From Acidobacteriaceae bacterium (GTDB lineage Bacteria; Acidobacteriota; Terriglobia; Terriglobales; Acidobacteriaceae), in assembly GCA_003133425.1 (NCBI GenBank), contig PKXI01000265.1, positions 1 to 9,428 of the forward strand: a DNA stretch of 9,428 nt. The letters run 5' to 3'. Made by a program: the position numbers and the translations under genes. Below the pieces are notes generated by a model. It was not told the origin of the DNA, made no database searches, and saw only the letters and a list, made by a program, of their open reading frames with translations. This document shows positions 1-7,446 of the stretch, piece by piece (positions within the stretch are counted from its first letter, which is position 1; each line of letters starts with the position of its first letter).

Positions 1-37
1 TGAAACGGTAAGAATCTAAAGAGTAGTCGGAATCGCG

Positions 38-229
38 CTATTGAATCACAGCCGGAGCCGCGAAGAACGCCGTCAACATATCGCCCTGCGCGGTCATTCG
101 GGACTCGCTATGGGAGTGGGCATAGATACCGAGTGTGGTCGCGACGTCTGCATGACGAAGCAGCGTCTGGACCGTCTTAGGGTCCGTAACGATGCCGGCA
201 AGGGGGTGGTCCTTGATAACCGCACACAC
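38..229 (-). pseudogene. Tyrosine recombinase (phage-type integrase), C-terminal remnant
   Basis: Reading the minus strand from about 190 down to the stop at 38-40 gives the C-terminal end of a tyrosine recombinase: DPKTVQTLLRHADVATTLGIYAHS and then an SESRMTAQGDML tail. The box-II signature is visible: LLRHAD with the conserved His (codon 152-154) preceded by Arg (155-157), and the candidate nucleophilic Tyr in GIYAHS (codon 122-124). This is about the last 50 residues of a protein normally 300-400 aa long. Upstream of the DPKTVQ motif the frame loses likeness to an integrase and meets a stop at 245-247, so the N-terminal domain and the first catalytic Arg/Lys boxes are missing. It is therefore a decayed fragment and should not be active. 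It marks a past insertion or the scar of a mobile element. The stop at the usual distance after the Tyr shows that the C-terminus itself is intact. Family assignment is confident; which element it came from is unknown. Confidence 0.75.
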
Positions 230-292
230 GAGAGGTATGATACCTTACTGATTACCGTATCGAGGTATTCGCGAGGCGCTCTTTCGACTGCC

Positions 293-1600
293 ATGACGCA
301 AACGGTCCATCCTCTTACGGCTCAACAGGTTACGCTTCTGCGCAAGCATGTGGAACTGCTCCTGCAGAGTCCGCACTTCAAAAACAGCAAACGATATCCC
401 CGCTTTCTTCGGAAGGTTGTCGAGTGCACCATCAGCGGTGATCTGGATGAGCTGAAAGAACGCTCACTCGGACATTCTGTCTTCGACAGATTTCCCGACT
501 ACGACACTAGCGCAGACCCGATCGTAAGAATTACTGCGGGCGAGGTGCGAAAGCGGCTCGCGCAATACTATCAGGAACACGGGCACAAGGATGTGGTTCA
601 GATTTCCCTTGCCGTTGTCACTTATGTTCCTGAGTTTCGTTTTCTCTCCGACGGAGAGAATCCCGAAGAGACGTATCCGTCTCTGGAAGACTTGCAGAGA
701 AAGCCGTCGGCTATTTCTCAACTCGCGGTCAGTACGGTTGTCTCCTCTTCAGAACAGCATCAAGCGGCCTTAAGCGAGCCTTCCTTACGGATTAAACTGC
801 GAGACAGATTGGCTCGATCTCCAATTTGGGTCGCCTGCCTCTCCTCGGCTATCACGATACTGATTATTGTTGCCGGGTACTTCTGGTCCCAGGCATATCG
901 AGAATCGCGTGACAGAGCGCTGAGTCGCTTTTGGGCTCCTGTGTTGGCGAGCAGTGATCTAGCGCCGTTTATTATCGGGCGAGCGACTCTGGTGATGCCT
1001 GGAGACTCCGATCCATCGCTTCGAGCGGCTTTCCAGGGAATGAAATCAAAGATCGCGATCAGCGACGCATTTTCATTCTCACGAATTTGCGCGCTTGTGC
1101 GATCGGAGAGCCGAAGCTGCACGATGCAACTCTCGAATCAAGCGTCCATATCTGAGATGGGCCAGCAGCCGACCATTCTCATCGGTCTGCTCAACAACGA
1201 GTGGTCGGAGCGCCTGACGAGTCATCTCCGGTTTCGCCTGAACAGCAATGTCGATTCGGATGGCGTGACCCACGAGGCTTGGATATCAGATACCAGGAAT
1301 CCCAAAGCCTACTGGGGAATCGACTTTGGCCAGCGGCTGGATACCGTTACCAGGGACTTTGGGCTTCTTGCCCGCTTTGATTCTGAAGTCACCGATCAGC
1401 CGGTCATATTGGTCGGCGGTCTCAGTGCTCTGGGAACCCAAAGCATAGGAGAGTTTGCCACCGACGCACGATCAATGCAGTCGTTAGAGAGTATGATCCC
1501 GCCCGGCAAATCGTTTCGGAACGTCGAGGCTGTCCTGGAGACAGAAGTGGTCGACGGAAAGCCCGGCCACTCGAGGGTTGTGGCAGTTGACTTCTGGTAA
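293..1600 (+). CDS. Single-pass membrane protein of an acidobacterial regulator/sensor-like family
   Basis: 435 aa. Residues about 8-115 form a conserved helical, winged-helix-like N-terminal domain: LLQSPHFKNSKRYPRFLRKVVE, then SLGHSVFDRFPDYDTSADPIVRI, then EVRKRLAQYYQEHG, ending YVPEF. I know this block from many acidobacterial membrane proteins, some fused to TPR or TolB-like repeats. A linker (about 116-175) leads to one hydrophobic segment (about 176-198, SPIWVACLSSAITILIIVAGYFW), so the C-terminal domain (199-435) should be periplasmic. That domain has the family hallmarks FWAPVL, SDAFSFSR, ILIGLLNNEWSERLTSHLRF and the C-terminal VVAVDFW. No catalytic motif is visible. A signal-sensing or transcription-linked role near a TonB receptor is inference. 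The position just before the loop usually reading LPKGSY is SLAVVTY here, a small deviation. I chose the ATG at 293 because family likeness begins there. The longer open frame from 41 runs antisense over integrase remnant sequence. The ribosome site is weak (GAGG at 273-276, rather distant). Confidence 0.8.
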   Translation: MTQTVHPLTAQQVTLLRKHVELLLQSPHFKNSKRYPRFLRKVVECTISGDLDELKERSLGHSVFDRFPDYDTSADPIVRITAGEVRKRLAQYYQEHGHKDVVQISLAVVTYVPEFRFLSDGENPEETYPSLEDLQRKPSAISQLAVSTVVSSSEQHQAALSEPSLRIKLRDRLARSPIWVACLSSAITILIIVAGYFWSQAYRESRDRALSRFWAPVLASSDLAPFIIGRATLVMPGDSDPSLRAAFQGMKSKIAISDAFSFSRICALVRSESRSCTMQLSNQASISEMGQQPTILIGLLNNEWSERLTSHLRFRLNSNVDSDGVTHEAWISDTRNPKAYWGIDFGQRLDTVTRDFGLLARFDSEVTDQPVILVGGLSALGTQSIGEFATDARSMQSLESMIPPGKSFRNVEAVLETEVVDGKPGHSRVVAVDFW

Positions 1601-2491
1601 CCCGCCTTCCTGATCAGCTCATCTGTGCCTTTTGCGCAACTTCCGCAACCCTTCATGGCACAGGAACACAGCATGGCGGTGATGCTGATTCTGTCTTTGC
1701 TCTCATCTGCATCGATCGAGCAAAGTGACCGAGTAGCTTACAGCAACCCCGTCTGCTATAACTGACAAACAACCGGATACCATTCCAGGGAAAAAGTCAT
1801 AAGCCGAACCCGGAGGCATTGGCGGATTGCATTCAAGATCAAGGCGTGCGTCCAGGATTTTGCGCTGTGCTATTTACAGGATGGCGGCCGCGTAACTCGT
1901 CTGACAATCATATCGATCCACCGTTCTATACCTCGCAATTTACGGTAAGGCGAACATGCGTATGTTATTGAAACCATTGACGAGGAGGCTGCCACCGATT
2001 CGGAATACCGTAACCTACGTAGCCAAAGTCTGCTCCCGGTGCTAGGGTCCTCATGTTTTGGGATGCTGATCCAATTGGTCGGTTAACGATTCTCGACCAT
2101 GACGTTTAGGGGATCAGTGGCGTAATCACAAGACCTGTAATGGTGCTGTGTCAACACGCATGGTCAAGAACGCGGGCCCGATTCTTCTTCCGCACGGTGC
2201 TGCAGGCAAAACTGCCAGGACCGATCCACTTGGGTACTGCGTGGGGCTCGCAAAATGTACCGCAACATGCGGGTAATCGCTCGATAGTTGCAACCAGATT
2301 GGTGAGCGACTGCGGCGTAGCAATGGGGAAGTTCGTTTTTTCGTCGGTTTGATTGAAGAAGACCACCTTCGGAGCTATCGGCTCAGTATCGAATTTGTCC
2401 GATGCCGCTATGACGAAGAGGGCGGCTCTTTTCACGAATCCACCGAATTACCACTTAGATCAATCAACTTTTACTGGAGGCACGACTCAAT
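1601..2491. other. Gene-poor 891-bp gap between the membrane protein and the TonB receptor
   Basis: No open frame here looks like a protein I recognise. The frames at 2140-2352 (+), 2353-2583 (+) and 2151-2435 (-) are short, overlap one another on opposite strands, and have no signal peptide, domain or convincing ribosome site. I saw no tRNA, no CRISPR repeats and no insertion-sequence ends. After the upstream stop there is only a weak stem with a 27-nt loop (CTGTGCC at 1623-1629 with GGCACAG at 1657-1663) and no T-tract. The one structured patch is the nested inverted repeat at 2066-2117. The promoter of the receptor gene must lie somewhere in this gap, but I could not find a good -35/-10 pair. 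The stretch may hold decayed sequence left by the mobile element whose integrase fragment is at the left edge (inference). Confidence 0.6.
2066..2117. repeat. Nested inverted repeat (possible operator or RNA stem)
   Basis: Two inverted repeats sit one inside the other. The outer arms are CTGATCC (2066-2072) and GGATCAG (2111-2117). The inner arms are TGGTCG (2076-2081) and CGACCA (2094-2099), with GTTAACGATTCT between. If transcribed, the two stems could stack with an asymmetric internal loop; as DNA the inner arms could be an operator. No T-tract follows, so it is not an obvious terminator. Arms of 6-7 bp within 50 bp can arise by chance in a gap this long; only the nesting makes it worth noting. 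Confidence 0.3.
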
Positions 2492-5400
2492 ATGTTCAGA
2501 AGCAAGATTCGGATGTTAGCAGCGGCACTCATGTTGCCGTTCTGCGTTTGCGTTGCCGGGATGGGTCAGGCAACGAGCGGTAGTGTTTCGGGAACCGTGC
2601 ATGACCCAAGCGGCGCGGTTATTCCCGGAGCTACAGTCACTATCTCGGATGTGGCGAAGGGCACAAAGTCGGTTACGCACACCGATTCGGTGGGTTCGTA
2701 TGCATTCCCGGCACTGCTGCCTGGAACCTACACCATTGCAGTTGAAATGGTGGGCTTCAAACGAAGCGTTCAAGCGAACTTTCCGTTGGACATCGATCAA
2801 AAGGCCGATTTGGACATCTCGCTTCAGACCGGAGGAACTAGTGAAACCGTTGAAGTGACGGCCGCGCCTCCGCTCATCAAGCTTGAGAGTTCGGAGTTGG
2901 GCGACGTTGTCAACGAGCACCAGGTGCAGGATCTGCCGTTGAATGGCCGAAATTTCGCGCAGCTTGTTTACCTGGTTCCGGGCGTCACGGCGGGCCAGGC
3001 CGGCGAGAACCTGTCGGGTTCAAGTTCGTTCAATCCGCGCGCTGCATCCGACTTTAACTCCCTGGGGAGCCAGGCGAATACAAATCAGTATCTCGTCGAC
3101 GGAATCATCGACAACGAGTGGACCTTTAATACCGTGATGGTGCAACCTTCCGTGGAGTCGGTTGCAGAATTCAAAGTAATGACGGGAACCTATTCCGCCG
3201 AGTATGGCGGGGGCGCCGGAATCGTCTCGACCTCGACGCGTTCTGGAGCGAACGCTCTGCACGGCGAGGTATTTACGTATCTTCGTAACAGCGCCGTTGA
3301 CGCGCGTAACTATTTTGCCCGTGCCGGATCTTCGGTGCAGAAGCCCGCTTATCGCCGCGGTCAGTTTGGCGGCGCGGTTGGTGGGGCGATCAAGAGGGAC
3401 AAGCTCTTCTACTTTGCCGACTATTACGGCCAGCGTTCACTGAAGGGCATCGTAAACCAGAACAGCGTGCCAACCCTTGCCGAACGTAACGGGGACTTCA
3501 GCAGCTACACCAATGCCGCGGGGACTTTGATTCCGATTTACGATCCGCTGACAACGGTGCAGACAGGAAGCACCTTTACGCGCACGCAGTTTAGTTGCAA
3601 CGGCGTCCTCAACGTGATCTGTCCGGCCCGTCTCAGCCAGGTCGGCCTCAACGTGGCCAGCATCTACCCGCTGCCGCAAACCTCCGGCAGCTTCAATAAC
3701 TTCATTTCGACTGCAAACCAGATCATTAACGACAGCGGCGGTAATGCGCGCATCGACTACCATCTCAGCGACAAGGACTCGATGTTTGGCCGCTTCAGCT
3801 ATGAACGTTACGTCCAGAGCGCTCCTAACCCGCTGGTTGGCGGCCAGGGAACCTGTTGCCTTCCGCCCAGCGCATCCGGCGCCAAGAACTTCGATCTGGG
3901 TCCGTTCGTCGCCGGAATCCAGAACACCACGCTGGTGGCCCAAGGCCTGTCGATCGACGAGACGCACTTCTTCTCATCGAGCACATTCAACGAATTTCGT
4001 ATGGGCTACGCCCGCACGAATCCCTTCACGACGCAATCCGACTTTGGCCACAATTCATCCACGTCTCTCGGTATGCTCGGCCTGAATATTTCGCAATATA
4101 CAACCGGCCTTCCGAATCTCACCATCGGCAGTACCTGCGGCAATGAATTTACCTGCTTACAGGGCGGAACTGCATTCCTGCCGGCAAATCCACGGCAGAC
4201 AAACGTCCAGTTCGAGGACACGTTCTCGCAAACTCGCGGACGCCATGGACTGAAGGCAGGTATCCGTTATGTTCGCGTCTACGCGTCGCCATTTACAAAC
4301 ACAACGACGCGCGGCGGAATGACGTTCAACGATAACTTCACCAACAGCGGCAGCGCAGCCGCAGGCGGTTCCGGACTGGCCGGGCTTCTGTTGGGTTTCC
4401 CCAACTCAGGAAGCCGCAACTTCCTTCTGGTTCCTTACTACGACCTTAACGTGCAGTATGGAATGTTCGTTCAGGATGACTGGAAGCTATCGCAGCGCCT
4501 TACCGTCAACCTCGGTTTCCGGGATGACATATACACGCCGGACACCGACAAAAACAACAAGTTGGCGAACTTTGACTATAGCAAGATGGCGTTTGTTTTC
4601 GCGGGCATGAACGGCACCAGCAAGAGCGCAGGCATTCAGCAGCGTAACAACGATTTTGGCCCCCGTGTCGGCCTGGCCTTCGATCTTGACGGCAAGGGAA
4701 CCACGGTCATCCGCGCCGGCTTCGGCATCGCTTACTTCCAGGATCCATTCTCAGCGTCTGATGAGTTGGGACAGAATCCGCCGTTCACGATTTCACAAAC
4801 CTTCGCGAGCCCGGCGACGTTCCCGCTTCCGGCTGCGTTTAGTAACGTCTGCTCTCCGACCAACGTTACCTCAACATGTCAACCAGTCATTAACAATCCC
4901 TTCCCGCAGGGTGCGGTTCCACTGTCTTACGCAACTTTGACCAACACGGCGTCGCTCAACGCGGCTGTACCTGCGATCATCTCTCACTCGATGGCCAACA
5001 AGACGCCGAGCACGCAGACCTACACTTTGGGAATCGAACGCCAGACTCTTGGCGGCGTTGTTGAAATTGCGTACGGTGGGAGCCACAGTGTTCACCTGAC
5101 GTATGCCTACAACCCGAACGAGGTTGGCCTGATCCAGTCTGGTGGGCCCACATCCACAACTCTCCGCCGGCTCATTCAGCCGCTCAACAATATCTCCACC
5201 TGGGTGCAGGAAGACCCGATCAATCAATCGAACTACAACAGTCTTCAGGCCAAGTACACCAAGCGCTATAGCCACGGCCTGATGGCGTTGATCGACTATA
5301 CCTACAGCAAGTCACTGGACTACGGTGGCTCCGCGGCTTCGGGCGGCGGTTCGGCTGGCAATCCGCAAACCGTGACCAATCTGAAAGCAGGCTACGGCGC

Positions 5401-5938
5401 GTCGGGCTTCGATCAGAAGCATCGGCTTGTGAGCAGCGTGAACTACGACCTCCCGTTCGGTGGAGGCAGGAAGTTCCTCAACAGCGGCCTGGTTTCGCAT
5501 ATCGCGGGTGGTTTTGAAGTGGATGCCATCACGACTTACGGTTCAGGCGCTCCATTTACGGTGACACTCAACAGTGGCGTGAACAGCGGTTCGCCTAGCT
5601 GGCCGAATCGCATCGCATCCGGCAAGCTTGATCACGGTACTCCGCTGCGCTTCTACGATACGACGGCATTTGTTGCGCCACCTGCAAATACTTATGGCAA
5701 CTCAGCCCGCTCGGTGTTATACGGCCCGACTACGAAAGACTGGGACGTGTCGCTACAGCGCAAGATAAAGCTGTACGAGGACAAGATCCTGAGTTTCAGG
5801 CTGGATGCATTCAACGCGTTTAACACTCCGAACTTTGCAACGCCGGTTTCAGCCATTGGCGCCTCAACGGCCGGACAGATTACCGGAACGATTAATGACA
5901 ACCGCGATCTGCAAGGTTCCGTTACCCTGCATTTCTAA
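2492..5938 (+). CDS. Oar-like TonB-dependent receptor with N-terminal carboxypeptidase-regulatory-like domain
   Basis: 1148 aa outer-membrane protein. Residues 1-about 27 are a Sec signal peptide (MFRSKIR, then a hydrophobic AAALMLPFCVCVAG core). Residues about 30-114 are a CarboxypepD_reg-like beta-sandwich (SGTVHDPSGAVIPGATVTI, then GSYAFPALLPGTYTI, VGFK). A TonB-box-like ETVEVTA follows at 118-124. The plug domain spans about 137-253, with the acidobacterial signature DLPLNGRNFAQLVYLVPGV and TGTYSAEYGGGAGIVSTSTRSG. The rest is a long beta-barrel ending in aromatic F1148 (GSVTLHF), the usual signal for barrel assembly. Size and order fit the Oar-type receptors that are expanded in Acidobacteriota. 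These are thought to take up large or complex ligands using TonB-ExbBD energy; the ligand here is not readable. The start is well supported by GGAGG at 2476-2480, 11 nt before the ATG. A strong terminator follows 9 nt after the stop. The neighbouring exported sugar-acid-type enzymes suggest a carbohydrate-derived ligand (inference). Confidence 0.93.
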   Translation: MFRSKIRMLAAALMLPFCVCVAGMGQATSGSVSGTVHDPSGAVIPGATVTISDVAKGTKSVTHTDSVGSYAFPALLPGTYTIAVEMVGFKRSVQANFPLDIDQKADLDISLQTGGTSETVEVTAAPPLIKLESSELGDVVNEHQVQDLPLNGRNFAQLVYLVPGVTAGQAGENLSGSSSFNPRAASDFNSLGSQANTNQYLVDGIIDNEWTFNTVMVQPSVESVAEFKVMTGTYSAEYGGGAGIVSTSTRSGANALHGEVFTYLRNSAVDARNYFARAGSSVQKPAYRRGQFGGAVGGAIKRDKLFYFADYYGQRSLKGIVNQNSVPTLAERNGDFSSYTNAAGTLIPIYDPLTTVQTGSTFTRTQFSCNGVLNVICPARLSQVGLNVASIYPLPQTSGSFNNFISTANQIINDSGGNARIDYHLSDKDSMFGRFSYERYVQSAPNPLVGGQGTCCLPPSASGAKNFDLGPFVAGIQNTTLVAQGLSIDETHFFSSSTFNEFRMGYARTNPFTTQSDFGHNSSTSLGMLGLNISQYTTGLPNLTIGSTCGNEFTCLQGGTAFLPANPRQTNVQFEDTFSQTRGRHGLKAGIRYVRVYASPFTNTTTRGGMTFNDNFTNSGSAAAGGSGLAGLLLGFPNSGSRNFLLVPYYDLNVQYGMFVQDDWKLSQRLTVNLGFRDDIYTPDTDKNNKLANFDYSKMAFVFAGMNGTSKSAGIQQRNNDFGPRVGLAFDLDGKGTTVIRAGFGIAYFQDPFSASDELGQNPPFTISQTFASPATFPLPAAFSNVCSPTNVTSTCQPVINNPFPQGAVPLSYATLTNTASLNAAVPAIISHSMANKTPSTQTYTLGIERQTLGGVVEIAYGGSHSVHLTYAYNPNEVGLIQSGGPTSTTLRRLIQPLNNISTWVQEDPINQSNYNSLQAKYTKRYSHGLMALIDYTYSKSLDYGGSAASGGGSAGNPQTVTNLKAGYGASGFDQKHRLVSSVNYDLPFGGGRKFLNSGLVSHIAGGFEVDAITTYGSGAPFTVTLNSGVNSGSPSWPNRIASGKLDHGTPLRFYDTTAFVAPPANTYGNSARSVLYGPTTKDWDVSLQRKIKLYEDKILSFRLDAFNAFNTPNFATPVSAIGASTAGQITGTINDNRDLQGSVTLHF

Positions 5939-5947
5939 AACCCGCAT

Positions 5948-5983
5948 GGGAGGCCACCGAGAGCGGTGGCCTCCCCTGCTTTT
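5948..5983 (+). terminator. Rho-independent terminator of the TonB receptor gene
   Basis: There is a perfect 12-bp GC-rich stem: GGGAGGCCACCG (5948-5959), loop AGAG (5960-5963), CGGTGGCCTCCC (5964-5975), then CTGC and a short TTTT run (5980-5983). It starts 9 nt after the receptor stop codon. The stem is very stable, but the T-tract is short and interrupted, so some read-through into the enzyme genes is possible. Confidence 0.85.
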
Positions 5984-6010
5984 GACATCCTCCGTATTCG
6001 TCTTTCTAAT
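5982..6010 (+). promoter_or_regulatory. Near-consensus sigma70-type promoter for the first dehydratase-like gene
   Basis: The -35 box TTGACA (5982-5987) is a full consensus match, followed by a 17-bp spacer and the -10 box TCTAAT (6005-6010), five of six matches to TATAAT. Transcription would start near 6016-6018, leaving a leader of about 28-30 nt before the GTG at 6046. The -35 box uses the last two Ts of the terminator T-tract, so the two elements overlap. Confidence 0.7.
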
Positions 6011-6045
6011 CTATTGTTCACAGCGCAGGATTCTTTGGGGGAGAT

Positions 6046-7317
6046 GTGTTTAACGATCGCAGGGCATTCTTAAAAGCTATTACCGCTGGAGCGGCAGGTT
6101 CCTTTCTCCTGGCCGAGCCATATCGCAGTCTTGCTGAGACATTGCGCAAGAAGGTGAAGATTACCGACGTGAAGTGCATGATCGTGCGCGGAACCTGGGA
6201 TTGGAACCTGATCAAGATTGAGACGGATGCGGGAATCTCTGGAATTGGTGAGGCTTATTGGGGCCCGGGCGTCAAGGACGTTGTGCTCCGGCAGCTGAAG
6301 CCGCTGATCATCGGCGAAGATCCGATGAACGTGGACAAACTCTACACCAAAATGTTGATGCAAAGCGCCGGCGCGGGCGCTATCGGCGGGGTTACAGTGA
6401 CTGCTGCAAGCGGCATTGAAATTGCGCTCTGGGACCTGGCGGGCCGCATTCTGGAAACACCGGTTTGCAACCTGCTAGGAGGACGTTTTCGTGACCGGGT
6501 ACGCTTCTATCACACCTTGCAGGCGCCACCGAATCCAAAGGAACTATCGTCCTGGCGTGACCAGGCTGCTGAAGCGAAAGGGAACAACCCGTACGGTTTC
6601 ACGGGATTCAAGTTCCAGGGCGACAACATTCCCGTCAGCGCAGATCCCACCTATTCCGAACCCGGGCACGATCTCTATGGGCGCAACTTGACCAATCGGG
6701 ACATTCATCGCATCGTGACCAAGATGGAAGCGGTACGCGACGAACTCGGACCGGATATCGACTTTGCCATCGAGTGTCACTGGAAGTACGACACGCAGGA
6801 CGCAATCCAGTTACTGAATGCGCTGGAGCATGTTGAGCCAATGTGGCTTGAAGACCCGCTGCCGCCTGAGAACACCGACGCGATGGCCAGGCTGGCACGC
6901 GCCACGCGGACACCGATCTGCACTGGCGAGAATCTTTATACGGTACAGGGATTCAGAACGCTGATCGAAAGCCAGGCGTGTGCGGGTGTCCACATCGACA
7001 TTCCGAAGTCCGGGGGGCTGCTGCAATCCAAGCGAATCTCCGATCTGGCCGATCTCTACTATATCTGGACAGCCGCGCACAACCCGGCAAGTCCGATTGG
7101 CACGATCGCCTCGGTACATGCCGCGGCCTCGATGCGCGGATTCAAGATTCATGAATTGGCCAAGTGGATCGATTGGTGGCCGCAGCTGGTGGTGCATGAA
7201 GGCCCCTTCTGGAAGGACGGATACTACATCATCGAAGACAAGCCGGGGCTGGGAGTTGAGATTAACCCCGACGTTGCTAAGGCGCATCTGGCGCCGGGTG
7301 AAACCTGGTGGGGTTAG
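6046..7317 (+). CDS. Tat-exported mandelate racemase/muconate lactonizing-type enzyme, probable acid-sugar dehydratase
   Basis: 423 aa. Residues 4-10 (DRRAFLK) are a twin-arginine motif followed by a hydrophobic stretch (AITAGAAGSFLLA), so export of the folded enzyme is expected. The N-terminal capping domain of the enolase superfamily covers about 38-150 (GIGEAYWG; then GIEIALWDLAGR and NLLGGRFRDRV). The barrel domain follows. Likely Mg2+ ligands are E243 (in IECHWKYD), E269 (WLEDP) and E295 (CTGEN). H245 and H345 (in AAHNPASPIG) sit where galactonate- and mannonate-type dehydratases carry their catalytic histidines; K189 is in GFKFQ. By family, the expected reaction is loss of water from an aldonic acid to give a 2-keto-3-deoxy acid; the substrate is unknown. 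The start is GTG: the frame is closed upstream by TAA at 6007, and no other usual start codon precedes the Arg pair. The purine run GGGGGAG (6037-6043) lies very close to the GTG, and an out-of-frame ATG at 6044 overlaps it. The next gene, 129 bp on, is a distant relative. Confidence 0.88.
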   Translation: MFNDRRAFLKAITAGAAGSFLLAEPYRSLAETLRKKVKITDVKCMIVRGTWDWNLIKIETDAGISGIGEAYWGPGVKDVVLRQLKPLIIGEDPMNVDKLYTKMLMQSAGAGAIGGVTVTAASGIEIALWDLAGRILETPVCNLLGGRFRDRVRFYHTLQAPPNPKELSSWRDQAAEAKGNNPYGFTGFKFQGDNIPVSADPTYSEPGHDLYGRNLTNRDIHRIVTKMEAVRDELGPDIDFAIECHWKYDTQDAIQLLNALEHVEPMWLEDPLPPENTDAMARLARATRTPICTGENLYTVQGFRTLIESQACAGVHIDIPKSGGLLQSKRISDLADLYYIWTAAHNPASPIGTIASVHAAASMRGFKIHELAKWIDWWPQLVVHEGPFWKDGYYIIEDKPGLGVEINPDVAKAHLAPGETWWG

Positions 7318-7325
7318 AGCCCACC
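7307..7325 (+). other. Small GC-rich hairpin across the stop codon
   Basis: GGTGGG (7307-7312) pairs with CCCACC (7320-7325) around a 7-nt loop that contains the TAG stop codon (7315-7317). No real T-run follows (TGTTGAATATTC), so it is at best a weak terminator, or it may protect the 3' end of the message. A 6-bp stem could also be chance. Confidence 0.3.
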
Positions 7326-7380
7326 TGTTGAATATTCGACACCATCGATAAGATTGACCGCTCTGCGTTCCGGACAATCT

Positions 7381-7409
7381 TTGACGAATGGAAGTCCTGC
7401 AATTAAACA
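7381..7409 (+). promoter_or_regulatory. Weak promoter candidate before the second dehydratase-like gene
   Basis: TTGACG (7381-7386, five of six matches) is followed by a 17-bp spacer and TAAACA (7404-7409, three of six matches to the -10 box). It would give a leader of about 30 nt. The -10 box is poor, so co-transcription from the promoter at 5982-6010 is the simpler reading. This site may only add a second start. Confidence 0.25.
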
Positions 7410-7446
7410 AGACAACAAAAGCTAATGCTGAAAGGAATAAGCAGAA

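Noticed and set aside
41..292. N-terminal 84-residue extension of the membrane protein
   Set aside because: It is arginine-rich and without family likeness, and most of it lies antisense to integrase remnant sequence. Family likeness starts at the ATG at 293.
1623..1663. CTGTGCC/GGCACAG as terminator of the membrane protein gene
   Set aside because: It has a 27-nt loop and no T-run; too weak to call.
2353..2381. TTGAAG-17-TATCGG as promoter of the receptor gene
   Set aside because: Only four and three of six bases match, which is expected by chance in a gap this long.
2140..2583. Small open frames in the gap (2140-2352 +, 2353-2583 +, 2151-2435 -)
   Set aside because: They overlap on opposite strands, have no recognisable domain, export signal or ribosome site, and the second runs into the receptor gene in another frame.
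3437..3967. 176-codon minus-strand open frame inside the receptor gene
   Set aside because: The plus frame is a clear receptor barrel; the minus frame has low-complexity shadow composition and no recognisable motif.
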